A DNA stretch of 64,000 nt from Paenibacillus sp. KS-LC4 (GTDB lineage Bacteria > Bacillota > Bacilli > Paenibacillales > Paenibacillaceae): assembly GCF_036894955.1 (NCBI RefSeq), contig NZ_CP145905.1:2126501-2190500 (forward strand), given 5' to 3'. Numbering within the stretch: position 1 is the first letter of the stretch; each line of letters begins with the position of its first letter. A program made the position numbers and the translations under genes. The notes under the pieces are model-generated. The model did no database searches. It had not been told where the DNA came from and was given only the letters and a program-made list of their open reading frames with translations. Shown here piece after piece: positions 1 through 9,644 of this stretch.

Positions 1-1
1 T

Positions 2-1693
2 GGGGTTGATCGTCTTATCGCGGGTAAAAAGCAGGAGCTGCTGCTGCTGGAAACAGGCACGATGACGGAGGAGACGATTCGCGACCGAGAGGAAATATCC
101 GAGCAAATTCGTTCGCTGCAAGAGCTTAAGCAGATGAGCCTTACCTACGGCTGCAACATATCCAGGCCGGCAGCTACGGCGAAGGAAGCGTTCCAATGGC
201 TGTATTTTGCTTATCTCGGGGCGATTAAGGAGCAGAACGGTGCGGCGATGAGCCTTGGGCGTGTTTCCAGCTTTCTCGATATTTATATCGAGCGCGATCG
301 GCTGGAAGGAAGGCTGACGGAGGAGCAGGCGCAGGAGCTGATGGATCATTTTGTTATGAAGCTGCGGATTGTAAAGTTTTTGCGGACACCAGACTATAAT
401 GAGCTATTCAGCGGTGATCCGACTTGGGTGACAGAGTCGATTGGCGGCATGGCGGTCAATGGTCAGACGCGGGTAACGCGCAGCTCTTTCCGTATTCTTC
501 ATACGCTATACAATTTAGGTCCGGCGCCGGAGCCGAATTTGACCGTACTTTGGTCAGCGAGCCTGCCGGAAGCCTTCAAAAAATATTGCGCCAAGGTGTC
601 GATTGAAACGAGCTCGATTCAATATGAAAATGATGACATTATGCGCCCGCAGTTCGGCGATGATTACGGCATTGCCTGCTGCGTCTCCGCGATGCGAATC
701 GGCAAGCAAATGCAATTTTTTGGAGCTAGGGCGAATCTGGCTAAGGCGCTGCTCTATGCCATTAATGGTGGAGTAGATGAGGTATCCGGTGCGCAGGTTG
801 GGCCGGCATTTGCTCCGATCACGAGCGATTTGCGCCTCGATTATAAAGAGGTGATGGGCAAATATGACGCTATGCTGGAATGGCTCGCCGGTCTATACAT
901 GAATACGCTGAACATCATCCATTACATGCATGATAAATACGCCTATGAGCGTCTGGAAATGGCGCTGCATGACCGCGAGATTTTGCGTACGATGGCATGC
1001 GGCATTGCGGGCTTGTCCGTTGTGGCAGACAGCTTGAGTGCCATCAAGCATGCGGTTGTTATTCCGATTCGCAATGAAAATGGCATCGTTGTCGATTTTG
1101 ACATTCAGGGCGAATATCCGATGTACGGCAACAATGACGAGCGGGTAGACCGGATCGCTGTGCAGCTCACAGAAACGTTTATGAATAAGCTGCGCAAGCA
1201 TCGCACCTACCGCGGCGCATTGCCAACGATGTCGGTGCTGACGATCACATCGAACGTCGTGTATGGCAAAAAAACGGGCAGCACGCCGGATGGCAGAAAA
1301 GCGGGAGAGCCTTTTGCACCGGGCGCTAATCCGATGCATGGCAGAGACCGCAAGGGTGCGCTTGCCTCGCTCGCATCCGTTGCCAAAATCCCGTACGAGG
1401 ATTGTCTCGACGGTATTTCCAATACGTTCTCGATTATTCCGAAGGCGCTAGGCAAGGAGCCGCTGACGCGCATTAACAATCTCGTTTCGCTGCTTGACGG
1501 TTATGCGGATAGCTCCGGTCATCATTTAAACGTTAACGTGTTTGAACGGGAGCAGCTGCTGGATGCGATGGAGCATCCGGAAAACTACCCGCAGCTGACG
1601 ATTCGCGTATCGGGCTATGCTGTTAATTTTATTAAGCTGACTCGCGAGCAGCAGCTTGATGTCATTAACCGCACGTTCCACGGCGCGGTATAG
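2..1693 (+). CDS. pflB: Pyruvate formate-lyase, 5'-truncated by window edge
   Basis: Formate C-acetyltransferase: converts pyruvate and CoA to acetyl-CoA and formate in the cytoplasm under anaerobic conditions, using a glycyl radical. The frame is open from base 2 with no in-frame stop, so the 563 residues seen are the C-terminal three quarters of a protein usually near 750 residues; the first ATG at 62 is internal. Visible signatures are the tandem catalytic cysteines in [20 protein letters not shown] (near 675), the [17 protein letters not shown] segment and the C-terminal radical loop RVSGYAVNF with its glycine near 1612. The activating enzyme follows 17 bp downstream, so the two are almost certainly cotranscribed. 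The promoter lies outside the window. Confidence 0.97.
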   Translation, partial: GVDRLIAGKKQELLLLETGTMTEETIRDREEISEQIRSLQELKQMSLTYGCNISRPAATAKEAFQWLYFAYLGAIKEQNGAAMSLGRVSSFLDIYIERDRLEGRLTEEQAQELMDHFVMKLRIVKFLRTPDYNELFSGDPTWVTESIGGMAVNGQTRVTRSSFRILHTLYNLGPAPEPNLTVLWSASLPEAFKKYCAKVSIETSSIQYENDDIMRPQFGDDYGIACCVSAMRIGKQMQFFGARANLAKALLYAINGGVDEVSGAQVGPAFAPITSDLRLDYKEVMGKYDAMLEWLAGLYMNTLNIIHYMHDKYAYERLEMALHDREILRTMACGIAGLSVVADSLSAIKHAVVIPIRNENGIVVDFDIQGEYPMYGNNDERVDRIAVQLTETFMNKLRKHRTYRGALPTMSVLTITSNVVYGKKTGSTPDGRKAGEPFAPGANPMHGRDRKGALASLASVAKIPYEDCLDGISNTFSIIPKALGKEPLTRINNLVSLLDGYADSSGHHLNVNVFEREQLLDAMEHPENYPQLTIRVSGYAVNFIKLTREQQLDVINRTFHGAV

Positions 1694-1710
1694 AAAGGAG
1701 GCCCTTCAGC

Positions 1711-2499
1711 ATGTTAGGCAGAATCCATTCCTTTGATACGTTTGGAACCGTCGATGGGCCCGGCATTCGCTTCGTGCTTTTCATGCAGGGCTGCGCTTTG
1801 CAATGCCAGTTTTGCCACAACCCGGATACGTGGGATACTGGAGCTGGCAAGCAGGTAACAGTCGACGATATTTTGCGGGAAATCGAGCCCTATGTGCCGT
1901 ATTACCGCCGCTCCGGCGGCGGCATTACGGTTACGGGAGGAGAGCCAACGCTGCAAGCGCCATTCGTAACCGAGCTGTTCAAAGCGTGCAAGCAGCGCTG
2001 GGGACTGCATACGACGCTTGATTCGTCGGGGTTTTGCGAACCGAATCATGCGGAGCCGCTTATGGCGGTTACTGATCTGGTGCTTCTTGATTTGAAAATA
2101 ATTGATTCCGTTAAGCATGAGCTGCTAACCAGTCGTCCGAACGAGCGGATATTGCGTTTCGCAGCCGCTTTGAGCTCGTGGAAGCAGCCAATGTGGATTC
2201 GACATGTGCTCATTCCGCAGGTGACGGATGGCAGCGATGATTTGCGCGCGCTTGGCGCTTATATCAGCGAGCTTCAATCGGTGGAGAAGTTCGAGATTTT
2301 ACCTTATCACCGCATGGGCGTTTACAAGTGGCAGCAGCTTGGCCGCGAATATCCGCTGGAAGGCATTCCGAGCCCAACGCAGCAGGAGGTTGCGCGGGCT
2401 TACCGGCTCGTGCAGGAGGGCGGAGTTCATGCGGTCTCACAAATGCAAGCGGCGGCCCATATAGAAAAGAAGCAGCCTATCAGCCGGGTAATCGGCTAG
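1711..2499 (+). CDS. pflA: Pyruvate formate-lyase activating enzyme
   Basis: Radical SAM enzyme that installs the glycyl radical on PflB. 262 residues, a normal family length. The N-terminus carries FDTFGTVDGPGIRF followed by the CX3CX2C cluster motif (C28, C32, C35 in GCALQCQFCHNPDTW), which binds the 4Fe-4S cluster; GGGITVTGGEP is the SAM-binding glycine motif. An AAAGGAGG ribosome binding site at 1694-1701 precedes the ATG. It follows pflB directly and ends inside its own terminator hairpin, so pflA closes the operon. Confidence 0.97.
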   Translation: MLGRIHSFDTFGTVDGPGIRFVLFMQGCALQCQFCHNPDTWDTGAGKQVTVDDILREIEPYVPYYRRSGGGITVTGGEPTLQAPFVTELFKACKQRWGLHTTLDSSGFCEPNHAEPLMAVTDLVLLDLKIIDSVKHELLTSRPNERILRFAAALSSWKQPMWIRHVLIPQVTDGSDDLRALGAYISELQSVEKFEILPYHRMGVYKWQQLGREYPLEGIPSPTQQEVARAYRLVQEGGVHAVSQMQAAAHIEKKQPISRVIG

Positions 2500-2514
2500 A
2501 TAGGCTGTTTTTTT
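2474..2514 (+). terminator. Intrinsic terminator of pflBA, containing the pflA stop codon
   Basis: Arms AGCCTATC-AGCCG (2474-2486) and CGGCT-GATAGGCT (2493-2506, one bulged A) form a 13-bp stem followed by seven T (2508-2514). The pflA stop codon (2497-2499) lies in the 3' arm. In the opposite direction the same stem is followed by a T-rich stretch, so it may also end the convergent GntR transcript. Confidence 0.85.
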
Positions 2515-2532
2515 CATAATCGTTTTGTGTAT

Positions 2533-3513
2533 TCAGCTAATAGATTTAATAGCAGCCAGCTCCTGTAAAAGCAGCTCGCTGCTTTTCTCCAGCTGCATAG
2601 GATATAAATGTACGTTGTTGCCAGGCGTAATTTGCTTCAAATGCTCGTACACGGCTGCTGAAGCGTACACGCGCTCAGTCTCGGTCAGCACTTTGCTTAG
2701 CAGCAGGGAATCCTCCGTTCCGGCTGCCGTGCAATGGGAGAGCTTAACGCCAGCCTCAAGCACGCGCTCAGCCATCCATTCACCACCGACTTTGCCCAAA
2801 CAAACGAAAGCAAGTGATGTAGCGGTAGGCAGCTTTGCTATTTCCAAGAGGGAGGCCTGCTCTATGATCGCCCCGATAACGGTCAATTTTTTTCCGAATG
2901 GCTGAAGCATTTGCTTTACTTCCTCTGCATGATTGAGAGTAGTGACGACAGCATCCGCACGGCTGACCGCTTCATTAAGCGAGCCGCTCTCCGAACGTAT
3001 ATCCTCTAAAAAACAGCGTTCCACGTCCGCGCCTGTAAGGCGGCTAATCTCACGGCTATAAAATAAATGGTCATGGCCTTTGCACTCCACGAATAGAAGC
3101 CGCTGCGGTCTGGTCGAATCGGTTTCCAGCATGAGGGTATAAGCAAGGCCAGCCTGAAAATATTGTTTCAAGGAAACTTGATTTCGGACCGCTTCCTTTT
3201 GCGCATGAGTAAGCATTTTTTTCATAGGAATACGTTCTTGTTGCAGTCTGTCAACCTCTGGACCGGCAATAACCTGCGTTCCCCGACCCTTTTGAACAGA
3301 AACAAGCCCTTCTTCTTTTAACTGGCTGTACACCCAATTGATCGTATTGCGATTGAGTCCTAAAAATTCAGCTAACTCGCCGGCAGGCGGAAGCATGTCG
3401 CCCGCTTGCATGTCGCCGGTTCCAATGAGCCATTTAAACTGCTCTTTAATTTGAGTGTTCACATTAAAGGTGAGTGTCGGGTCGACGCGCAGAACGAGCC
3501 GTCTATGCTGCAT
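2533..3513 (-). CDS. GntR-family transcriptional regulator
   Basis: 326 residues. The N-terminal 80 residues are a GntR winged helix (INWVYSQLKEEGLVSVQKGRGTQV; QIKEQFKWLIGTGDMQAGDMLPP), including the typical wing with KGRGT. The remaining roughly 240 residues form a ligand or oligomerisation domain that I do not recognise as UTRA, FCD or aminotransferase-like. It is divergent from the HPP-family membrane protein gene, and the 165-bp gap holds two near-identical copies of an AACTAGTT-centred dyad, one beside each gene. I infer that it represses both itself and the HPP gene; the inducer is unknown. Confidence 0.85.
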   Translation of the reverse strand: MQHRRLVLRVDPTLTFNVNTQIKEQFKWLIGTGDMQAGDMLPPAGELAEFLGLNRNTINWVYSQLKEEGLVSVQKGRGTQVIAGPEVDRLQQERIPMKKMLTHAQKEAVRNQVSLKQYFQAGLAYTLMLETDSTRPQRLLFVECKGHDHLFYSREISRLTGADVERCFLEDIRSESGSLNEAVSRADAVVTTLNHAEEVKQMLQPFGKKLTVIGAIIEQASLLEIAKLPTATSLAFVCLGKVGGEWMAERVLEAGVKLSHCTAAGTEDSLLLSKVLTETERVYASAAVYEHLKQITPGNNVHLYPMQLEKSSELLLQELAAIKSIS

Positions 3514-3530
3514 AGCGTTTACCTCATTTC

Positions 3531-3548
3531 ATAGTCAACTAGTTATAT
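3531..3548. promoter_or_regulatory. Putative GntR operator, copy 1
   Basis: ATAGTCAACTAGTTATAT, centred on the palindrome AACTAGTT, lies 18 bp upstream of the regulator's start codon. It matches copy 2 in 17 of 18 positions, in inverted orientation. Confidence 0.65.
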
Positions 3549-3606
3549 TATAGCGTGATCATAGAAGAGAACACAACTTTAAGTCGAGCTTAATACGAAA
3601 GAAACG

Positions 3607-3635
3607 TTGACAAGGTGGGAGAAATCATTTATATA
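3607..3635 (+). promoter_or_regulatory. SigA-type promoter of the HPP gene
   Basis: TTGACA (3607-3612), 17-bp spacer, TATATA (3630-3635). Operator copy 2 begins 5 bp after the -10 box and would cover the transcription start, a classic repression position. Confidence 0.75.
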
Positions 3636-3640
3636 TAACT

Positions 3641-3658
3641 ATATAACTAGTTAACTAT
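3641..3658. promoter_or_regulatory. Putative GntR operator, copy 2
   Basis: ATATAACTAGTTAACTAT; its reverse complement differs from copy 1 by one base. It overlaps the expected start of transcription of the HPP gene. Confidence 0.65.
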
Positions 3659-3678
3659 TCATTTGGAGGAGTGGAACA

Positions 3679-4212
3679 ATGGACACATTCTATGTACGAT
3701 TCATAGCTAAGCTTAAGGATGCGGGAGGAAGCAGCGTGCGGAGTCCCTTAAAGGTTTCCTTGCCTAAAGCAGCATGGGGGGCTGGGGGAGGATTTATTGT
3801 CATTTTTCTGCTGACGATGCTGACTGAGAAGTCTGATCTTGTATGGATTATGGCTCCGTTCGGAGCTACCTGTGTACTGGTGTTCGGCATATGGGATTCC
3901 CCGTTATCGCAGCCGCGCAATGTGATCGGCGGGCATTTCATATCAACGGCTGTCGGCTTGCTGCTTTATCATTGGTTTGGACAAGGGAGCCTTGTGATGG
4001 CGGCTGGAGTAGGACTTGCTATTGGGCTAATGATGCTAACGAAGACGACTCATCCTCCTGCGGGAGCCGATCCGCTAGTTGTCATTATGGCTGGCAGCAG
4101 CTGGTCCTTTTTAATCAACCCCGTACTGCTTGGCGCGATTGTTATTGTGGGAATGGCTCTCGTCATCAACAATTTGGATAAGACCAAAAAATACCCAACC
4201 TTTTGGAGATGA
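3679..4212 (+). CDS. HPP-family integral membrane protein
   Basis: 177 residues with about four to five hydrophobic segments (roughly 33-50, 54-70, 82-98, 103-118, 132-158). The family signature HPPAGADP occurs in TKTTHPPAGADPLVVIMAG. Some HPP proteins from cyanobacteria and plastids transport nitrite, but the substrate here cannot be told from sequence. A GGAGGAG ribosome binding site precedes the ATG. Control by the divergent GntR regulator is inferred from the operator overlapping the promoter. The two adjoining genes on the other side are unrelated. Confidence 0.88.
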   Translation: MDTFYVRFIAKLKDAGGSSVRSPLKVSLPKAAWGAGGGFIVIFLLTMLTEKSDLVWIMAPFGATCVLVFGIWDSPLSQPRNVIGGHFISTAVGLLLYHWFGQGSLVMAAGVGLAIGLMMLTKTTHPPAGADPLVVIMAGSSWSFLINPVLLGAIVIVGMALVINNLDKTKKYPTFWR

Positions 4213-4273
4213 GCTTAGGGACACGTTATGGCTAAACGGTTTAGTAGATTTTTATTTTCTGCTTGCAACATAG

Positions 4274-4324
4274 GACAGCCCGTAAGACGAGCACGAATGG
4301 CCAGTGCCTGTCTTACGGGCTGTC
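4274..4324. terminator. Perfect 15-bp inverted repeat between convergent genes
   Basis: GACAGCCCGTAAGAC (4274-4288) and GTCTTACGGGCTGTC (4310-4324) form a 15-bp stem with a 21-base loop. It sits between the HPP gene (+) and the SET gene (-). There is no clear T tract on either side, so it is a terminator-like hairpin by position rather than a textbook one. Confidence 0.5.
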
Positions 4325-4357
4325 TTATGTGCTTTCATACGGTTATGCATCGCTATA

Positions 4358-4762
4358 TTAATCTGCTTTATCCGCGTCTTGCTCCTCATTAAACCAAAGA
4401 GGATCCTCGCAATCGACTTCTCCGTTATAGTTAATCAGCAGCTCTTCGCCTGCCTTAATATCGGTAAAGGCAAAAAAGTCTACCGTCAAATTGTCAAAAT
4501 TAAGCTCATAGAATGTGTTCGGCGTATACGAGTGATTAAACAACATCCCGTAGCCTAGCAAAAGAGCGGAATGGTTTGCTCCATATTCAAAAGCGTAGTC
4601 GGCAAAAATCGTTTTTTCAAGATGGACATGCTCCTCGTTCTCGTAAGGAAGGACCGGCGCTTCGTGAATAAGCGCGCCCTCGGCGATGTCCTGGGTGGCG
4701 AATACGCCTCGGTTCAGCTCACCATTGCTGAGCTGGGAAGTTCGAATTTCAATCATATTCAT
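4358..4762 (-). CDS. Small SET-domain protein (putative lysine methyltransferase)
   Basis: 134 residues, nearly all SET domain. It opens with GVFATQDIAEGALIHEAPVLPY, has the catalytic-fold NHS motif in MLFNHSYTPNT, and the late motif FTDIKAGEELLINYNG, which corresponds to the GEEL..DY signature with N in place of D. SET proteins use S-adenosylmethionine to methylate lysines; the target in bacteria of this type is unknown. There is no pre-SET or post-SET cysteine cluster. It is a single gene, convergent with the HPP gene and divergent from a small unknown gene. Confidence 0.8.
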   Translation of the reverse strand: MNMIEIRTSQLSNGELNRGVFATQDIAEGALIHEAPVLPYENEEHVHLEKTIFADYAFEYGANHSALLLGYGMLFNHSYTPNTFYELNFDNLTVDFFAFTDIKAGEELLINYNGEVDCEDPLWFNEEQDADKAD

Positions 4763-4996
4763 ATCCTCTGTCCACTAAAGCATATAATGGCATTCTTTTT
4801 TCTAAACATTATAGCCTGCATTCGCCAAAAATAGCAATGCTGCTGCATTCAGCCACCTTAATGATGCTTTTTACGAAGGTACTATAAAAACATGGTACTA
4901 TTGCAGTTCATTCTCCTCTTGTATAGTTGAGCTAGTGATATATGGCATACATACGATAAGGAACATTCGCCAGAGGCAGAAAGGTGACTTGACGCC

Positions 4997-5272
4997 ATGA
5001 ACAGAGCTTTCACAAGGCATGAGGAGCTGCAGTACAAAGCCGCTGTACTCAAACAATATGAAGTCTATGGTTATCAGGTCGCCTATTATGTGCTGGAGAA
5101 TGAAGCGCTGGCGGCACAGGCAGTCATGCAGGCTCTTAAGCAATTATTTCAAGATGAGCAATTTTTCAAGCAGCCTCAGTCTGAACAAAAGCAGCAAACA
5201 AAACGTGCCGTCATGAAGCATTCCTTGCTTAGTAAACTCCCTGCTCGGCCATCCTCGCTCGGAATCATCTAA
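4997..5272 (+). CDS. Small protein, possibly a degenerate sigma-70 region 2 relative
   Basis: 91 residues, no membrane segment. The middle (YQVAYYVLENEALAAQAVMQ and the following ALKQLF) resembles the helix pair of ECF sigma factor region 2 (A..LL.D...A.DA.Q..F..L), but the DNA-melting part and region 4 are absent, so it cannot be a complete sigma factor. A plausible AAAGGTG ribosome binding site lies 9-10 bases before the ATG. The tail is basic and low in complexity. Function not recognised. Confidence 0.6.
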   Translation: MNRAFTRHEELQYKAAVLKQYEVYGYQVAYYVLENEALAAQAVMQALKQLFQDEQFFKQPQSEQKQQTKRAVMKHSLLSKLPARPSSLGII

Positions 5273-5366
5273 ACTAGAAGCAGCTGTGCTATAACAGCTC
5301 GCTCCCCGCTTTTTTATTAACAACAGCGGCTTTGAACGCATAGCGCCACCCATGCCAGATTGCAAT

Positions 5367-5414
5367 AAAATACCGTCCGAATTTTCCAAACAGGCGAATT
5401 TCGGACGGTATTTT
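5367..5414 (-). terminator. Terminator of the arabinofuranosidase gene
   Basis: Arms AAAATACCGTCCGAA (5367-5381) and the complementary TTCGGACGGTATTTT (about 5400-5414) make a long stem flanked by A on one side and T on the other. It lies just beyond the stop of abfA and can work in both directions, also serving the small gene at 4997. Confidence 0.85.
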
Positions 5415-5439
5415 GGTTCATTCGGCTTAAAGCGCTTAG

Positions 5440-6993
<1,554 letters not shown>

Positions 6994-7048
6994 TCATGTA
7001 CTTGCTAACTACTTATATTTTTAACATAATGAATAAATACAAGCAATG

Positions 7049-7062
7049 ATTAAGCGCTGTAA
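7049..7062. promoter_or_regulatory. Possible cre-like site between abfA and its regulator
   Basis: ATTAAGCGCTGTAA has the AAGCGCT core of CcpA sites but poor outer positions. Location in the divergent promoter region of a sugar-hydrolase gene is its main support. Confidence 0.3.
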
Positions 7063-7087
7063 TGAAGAAGGATAAGCTAAATTGCTA

Positions 7088-7103
7088 ATCCTATAATTAG
7101 GAT
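7088..7103. promoter_or_regulatory. Inverted repeat over the -10 box of the ArsR-type regulator
   Basis: ATCCTA-TAAT-TAGGAT, a perfect 6-bp dyad, contains a consensus TATAAT (7092-7097) and the AGGA that would serve as ribosome binding site for the ATG at 7112. Binding here would block both transcription and translation starts, suggesting autoregulation. No good -35 box was found. Confidence 0.45.
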
Positions 7104-7111
7104 GTGACAGA

Positions 7112-8014
7112 ATGTACTTAACGACGAATGCGGAGTCGCTTCGAGTTTACGAAGCGCTGGCAAGCGAGGTTCGCCTGCAAATTATTGATTTGCTGGATGA
7201 GCGTGAACGTCATATTAAAGAGCTGGCAGCGGAGCTTTATTTGAGCAGCGCGATTGTCAGCACCCATGTGAGCAAGCTTCAGCAGGCGGGTATTGTGACG
7301 AGCAAAATGAAGCGCGTAGGTGGCGGGACGTATAAATATTGCTCACTTTCGGCCGAATATTTGCAAATCAGGCTGTCAAAGCCTAATGACCAGAAGCGAA
7401 AAAATATGGAAACGATGCTGCCAGTCGGCCATTATACCGATGTAGCGGCCTTCCCAACCTGCGGCATTGCAACCGTGGAGAAGCTGATTGGCCAATATGA
7501 TAATCCTAAATATTTTTTGGACCCGGAGCGGATGAATGCCGGCATTTTATGGTTTGCCAGAGGCTATGTCGAATATAAGGTGCCCAATCATCTATTTGTT
7601 GATCAGCGGGTGCAGGAATTGGAAATTTCACTGGAGATAGGATCTGAAGCGCCGCAAATTAATGAAAATTGGCCCTCGGATATTCGCTTTTTTATTAATG
7701 GCTTGTATTTGGGCGAATGGACGAGTCCGGGCGACTTTGGACGTGTGCGTGGACGGCTGTCACCGGATTGGTGGCAGGGCGATGTGAATCAGTATGGCTT
7801 GCTTAAGGTGCTGCGTCTCAATGCGAATGGAACCTTCATTGATGGCTTGCAAATATCCGAGCTGACGATTCATGATTTGGATTGGGAAACCCCGTTTCTG
7901 ACGCTTCGCATCAGCGCCGAGGAAAGCGTTCCGGGCAGGGGAGGATTAACCTTGTACGGCAAAGGGTTTGGCAATTACAATCAAGATATAAGAATTCGTA
8001 CCTATTATGATTAA
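7112..8014 (+). CDS. ArsR-type HTH regulator with a large C-terminal domain
   Basis: 300 residues. Residues 8-80 are a winged helix of ArsR type (VYEALASEVRLQIIDLLDER; ELYLSSAIVSTHVSKLQQAG), but the protein is about three times the length of a classical ArsR metal sensor. The C-terminal 200 residues (FINGLYLGEWTSPGDFGRVR, LTLRISAEE) look beta-rich and contain no metal-binding cysteine cluster, so it more likely senses a sugar or other small ligand. It is divergent from abfA and sits 49 bp before the response regulator without a terminator. Control of abfA is inferred from position only. Confidence 0.75.
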   Translation: MYLTTNAESLRVYEALASEVRLQIIDLLDERERHIKELAAELYLSSAIVSTHVSKLQQAGIVTSKMKRVGGGTYKYCSLSAEYLQIRLSKPNDQKRKNMETMLPVGHYTDVAAFPTCGIATVEKLIGQYDNPKYFLDPERMNAGILWFARGYVEYKVPNHLFVDQRVQELEISLEIGSEAPQINENWPSDIRFFINGLYLGEWTSPGDFGRVRGRLSPDWWQGDVNQYGLLKVLRLNANGTFIDGLQISELTIHDLDWETPFLTLRISAEESVPGRGGLTLYGKGFGNYNQDIRIRTYYD

Positions 8015-8063
8015 ACCCCAAACACTTCAATGGAAATAGCTGGATGAAAATGGAGGGATCGTA

Positions 8064-9641
8064 GTGGCGCCTTATTGTCGTGTGCTCATTGTAGATGATG
8101 AAATATTAGTCAGACAAGGCATTAAGCACTTATTGAATTGGGAAAAGGAAGGCTTTCAAATCGTCGGCGAAGCGGCGAGTGGAACGGAGGCGCTGGAGAA
8201 AATTCAGCAGCTGGAGCCGCATATCGTCATAACGGATATTGTAATGCCTGTCATGGATGGTGCCGAGCTGACCCGAATGGTCAAAGCGAGATACCCGGAA
8301 ATTGAAGTGATTGTGCTTAGCAGCTTTGGGGAATTTGATTATGTAAGATCGACCTTTCAAAGCGGCGTTGCCGATTATATATTGAAGCCTAAGCTAGAGG
8401 CGACGCATCTGCTTGAGGTTTTAAAGCGTACTGCTCAGCGAATTCCTTCCTTGAAGCTGGAGCATGCACCAGCCGATAGAGACACAACGGTGCAGCTATT
8501 GCTGGATATGCTGATGGATGGCTTTGGCGTAGAGCTTGACGAGGAAGTGGGGGCGGAAGCATTTCCTTACAGCAGCTTTCGAATGCTTGGTGCAGAATAC
8601 AAGTCGGCAGGAGACATAAAGGCTGTGGAAGCGGTGGCGGAGCTGCTGAAAAAAAGGATGGAGGCAGAGCTTGTCGTTTCCCTGGAGGAGTCGGTTTATT
8701 TTCCGCTAAGGGTGGAAAAGGGACGTGTCGTGCTGCTTATTAATTTGAATGAGCGGGAAAGCCAGCAGCTTGCTGCCGCCGCGCGCAGATTGGATGAGTG
8801 GACGGGCGAGCAGCAGCTTGAGGCAAGATGGACGCTGGGAGAGCCGTTTAGCGATTACACCGAGGTAGGCGATCATTTTAAGCTCAGCTTTCTGAAAATG
8901 AGTGAATACCGCTTTTTTCTGACGGAGCCGAACCGTCTGCTTGTTGCAGGGGAGCTGCCCTATATGCCGCCTGATGAAGAGAAATTTGATTTGCCAAGGT
9001 TTTCAGAGCAGCTGAGCAAGCAGCAGTTTGAGAGCGCTTTTAGCGATCTGCTCGCTCATGTGCAGGGCGCTCCGCATTTTTATAAGAAGGACGTATTCGA
9101 GTTTAAGTCCTTCCTTAGCAATATTATTTTTAATATAACGATTGTAGTGGGCCGTCTGGAGGTGGATGCCAAGCATTTGGAAGAGGCGAAATACCGCTAT
9201 TTTAAGGACATAGGCGATGCCTTGCATATAAGTGAAGCGATTCAATTAATGGAGTCTTTCGTGAGCGAGGCGGAGACTGTACTGGCAACCCGCAAGCAGG
9301 CAGCAGGCAATCCGAATATGGCCATGCTGCTTGCCTATATAGGCGAGCATTTTGCGGAGCCTCTAAGCCTGACGGAGCTGGCGAAGCATTTTCATTTTAA
9401 CCCGTCGTATTTGTCTACGTATTTCAGCTCGCATAATAATGAAGGCTTTAGTGAATATTTGAACAAAATTCGAGTGGAAAAGGCGGCAGAACTGCTGTTG
9501 GCGGATACGGCATCCATTTCGGAAATAAGCGGCATGGTGGGGTACTCGGATCATAGTTATTTTACAAAGGTGTTCAAAAAAATAACGGGTCTGTCGCCAA
9601 GTCATTATCGGAAACAATATGTCAACCAGAAAAGGGACTAG
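8064..9641 (+). CDS. Response regulator, YesN/AraC type
   Basis: 525 residues. A receiver domain occupies 1-125 (acidic pair in LIVDDE, phospho-acceptor Asp58 in VITDIVMPVMDG, Lys in YILKPK), followed by a variable linker and two AraC-type helix-turn-helix motifs at about 425-520 (LTELAKHFHFNPSYLSTYFS; ISEISGMVGYSDHSYFTKVF). The start is GTG at 8064, preceded by TGGAGGG. The cognate kinase follows after three bases. With the ABC importer and beta-galactosidase downstream, the likely role is induction of that operon in response to an extracellular sugar. Confidence 0.93.
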   Translation: MAPYCRVLIVDDEILVRQGIKHLLNWEKEGFQIVGEAASGTEALEKIQQLEPHIVITDIVMPVMDGAELTRMVKARYPEIEVIVLSSFGEFDYVRSTFQSGVADYILKPKLEATHLLEVLKRTAQRIPSLKLEHAPADRDTTVQLLLDMLMDGFGVELDEEVGAEAFPYSSFRMLGAEYKSAGDIKAVEAVAELLKKRMEAELVVSLEESVYFPLRVEKGRVVLLINLNERESQQLAAAARRLDEWTGEQQLEARWTLGEPFSDYTEVGDHFKLSFLKMSEYRFFLTEPNRLLVAGELPYMPPDEEKFDLPRFSEQLSKQQFESAFSDLLAHVQGAPHFYKKDVFEFKSFLSNIIFNITIVVGRLEVDAKHLEEAKYRYFKDIGDALHISEAIQLMESFVSEAETVLATRKQAAGNPNMAMLLAYIGEHFAEPLSLTELAKHFHFNPSYLSTYFSSHNNEGFSEYLNKIRVEKAAELLLADTASISEISGMVGYSDHSYFTKVFKKITGLSPSHYRKQYVNQKRD

Positions 9642-9644
9642 TGC

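Noticed and set aside
893..1339. Antisense open frames within pflB and other long genes
   Set aside because: They mirror strongly coding frames, lack ribosome binding sites and show no protein-like motifs.
5275..5313. Weak hairpin AGCTGT/ACAGCT after the 91-residue gene
   Set aside because: Only 6 bp, and separated from the T tract by an unpaired C-rich stretch; the strong stem at 5367-5414 is a better terminator.
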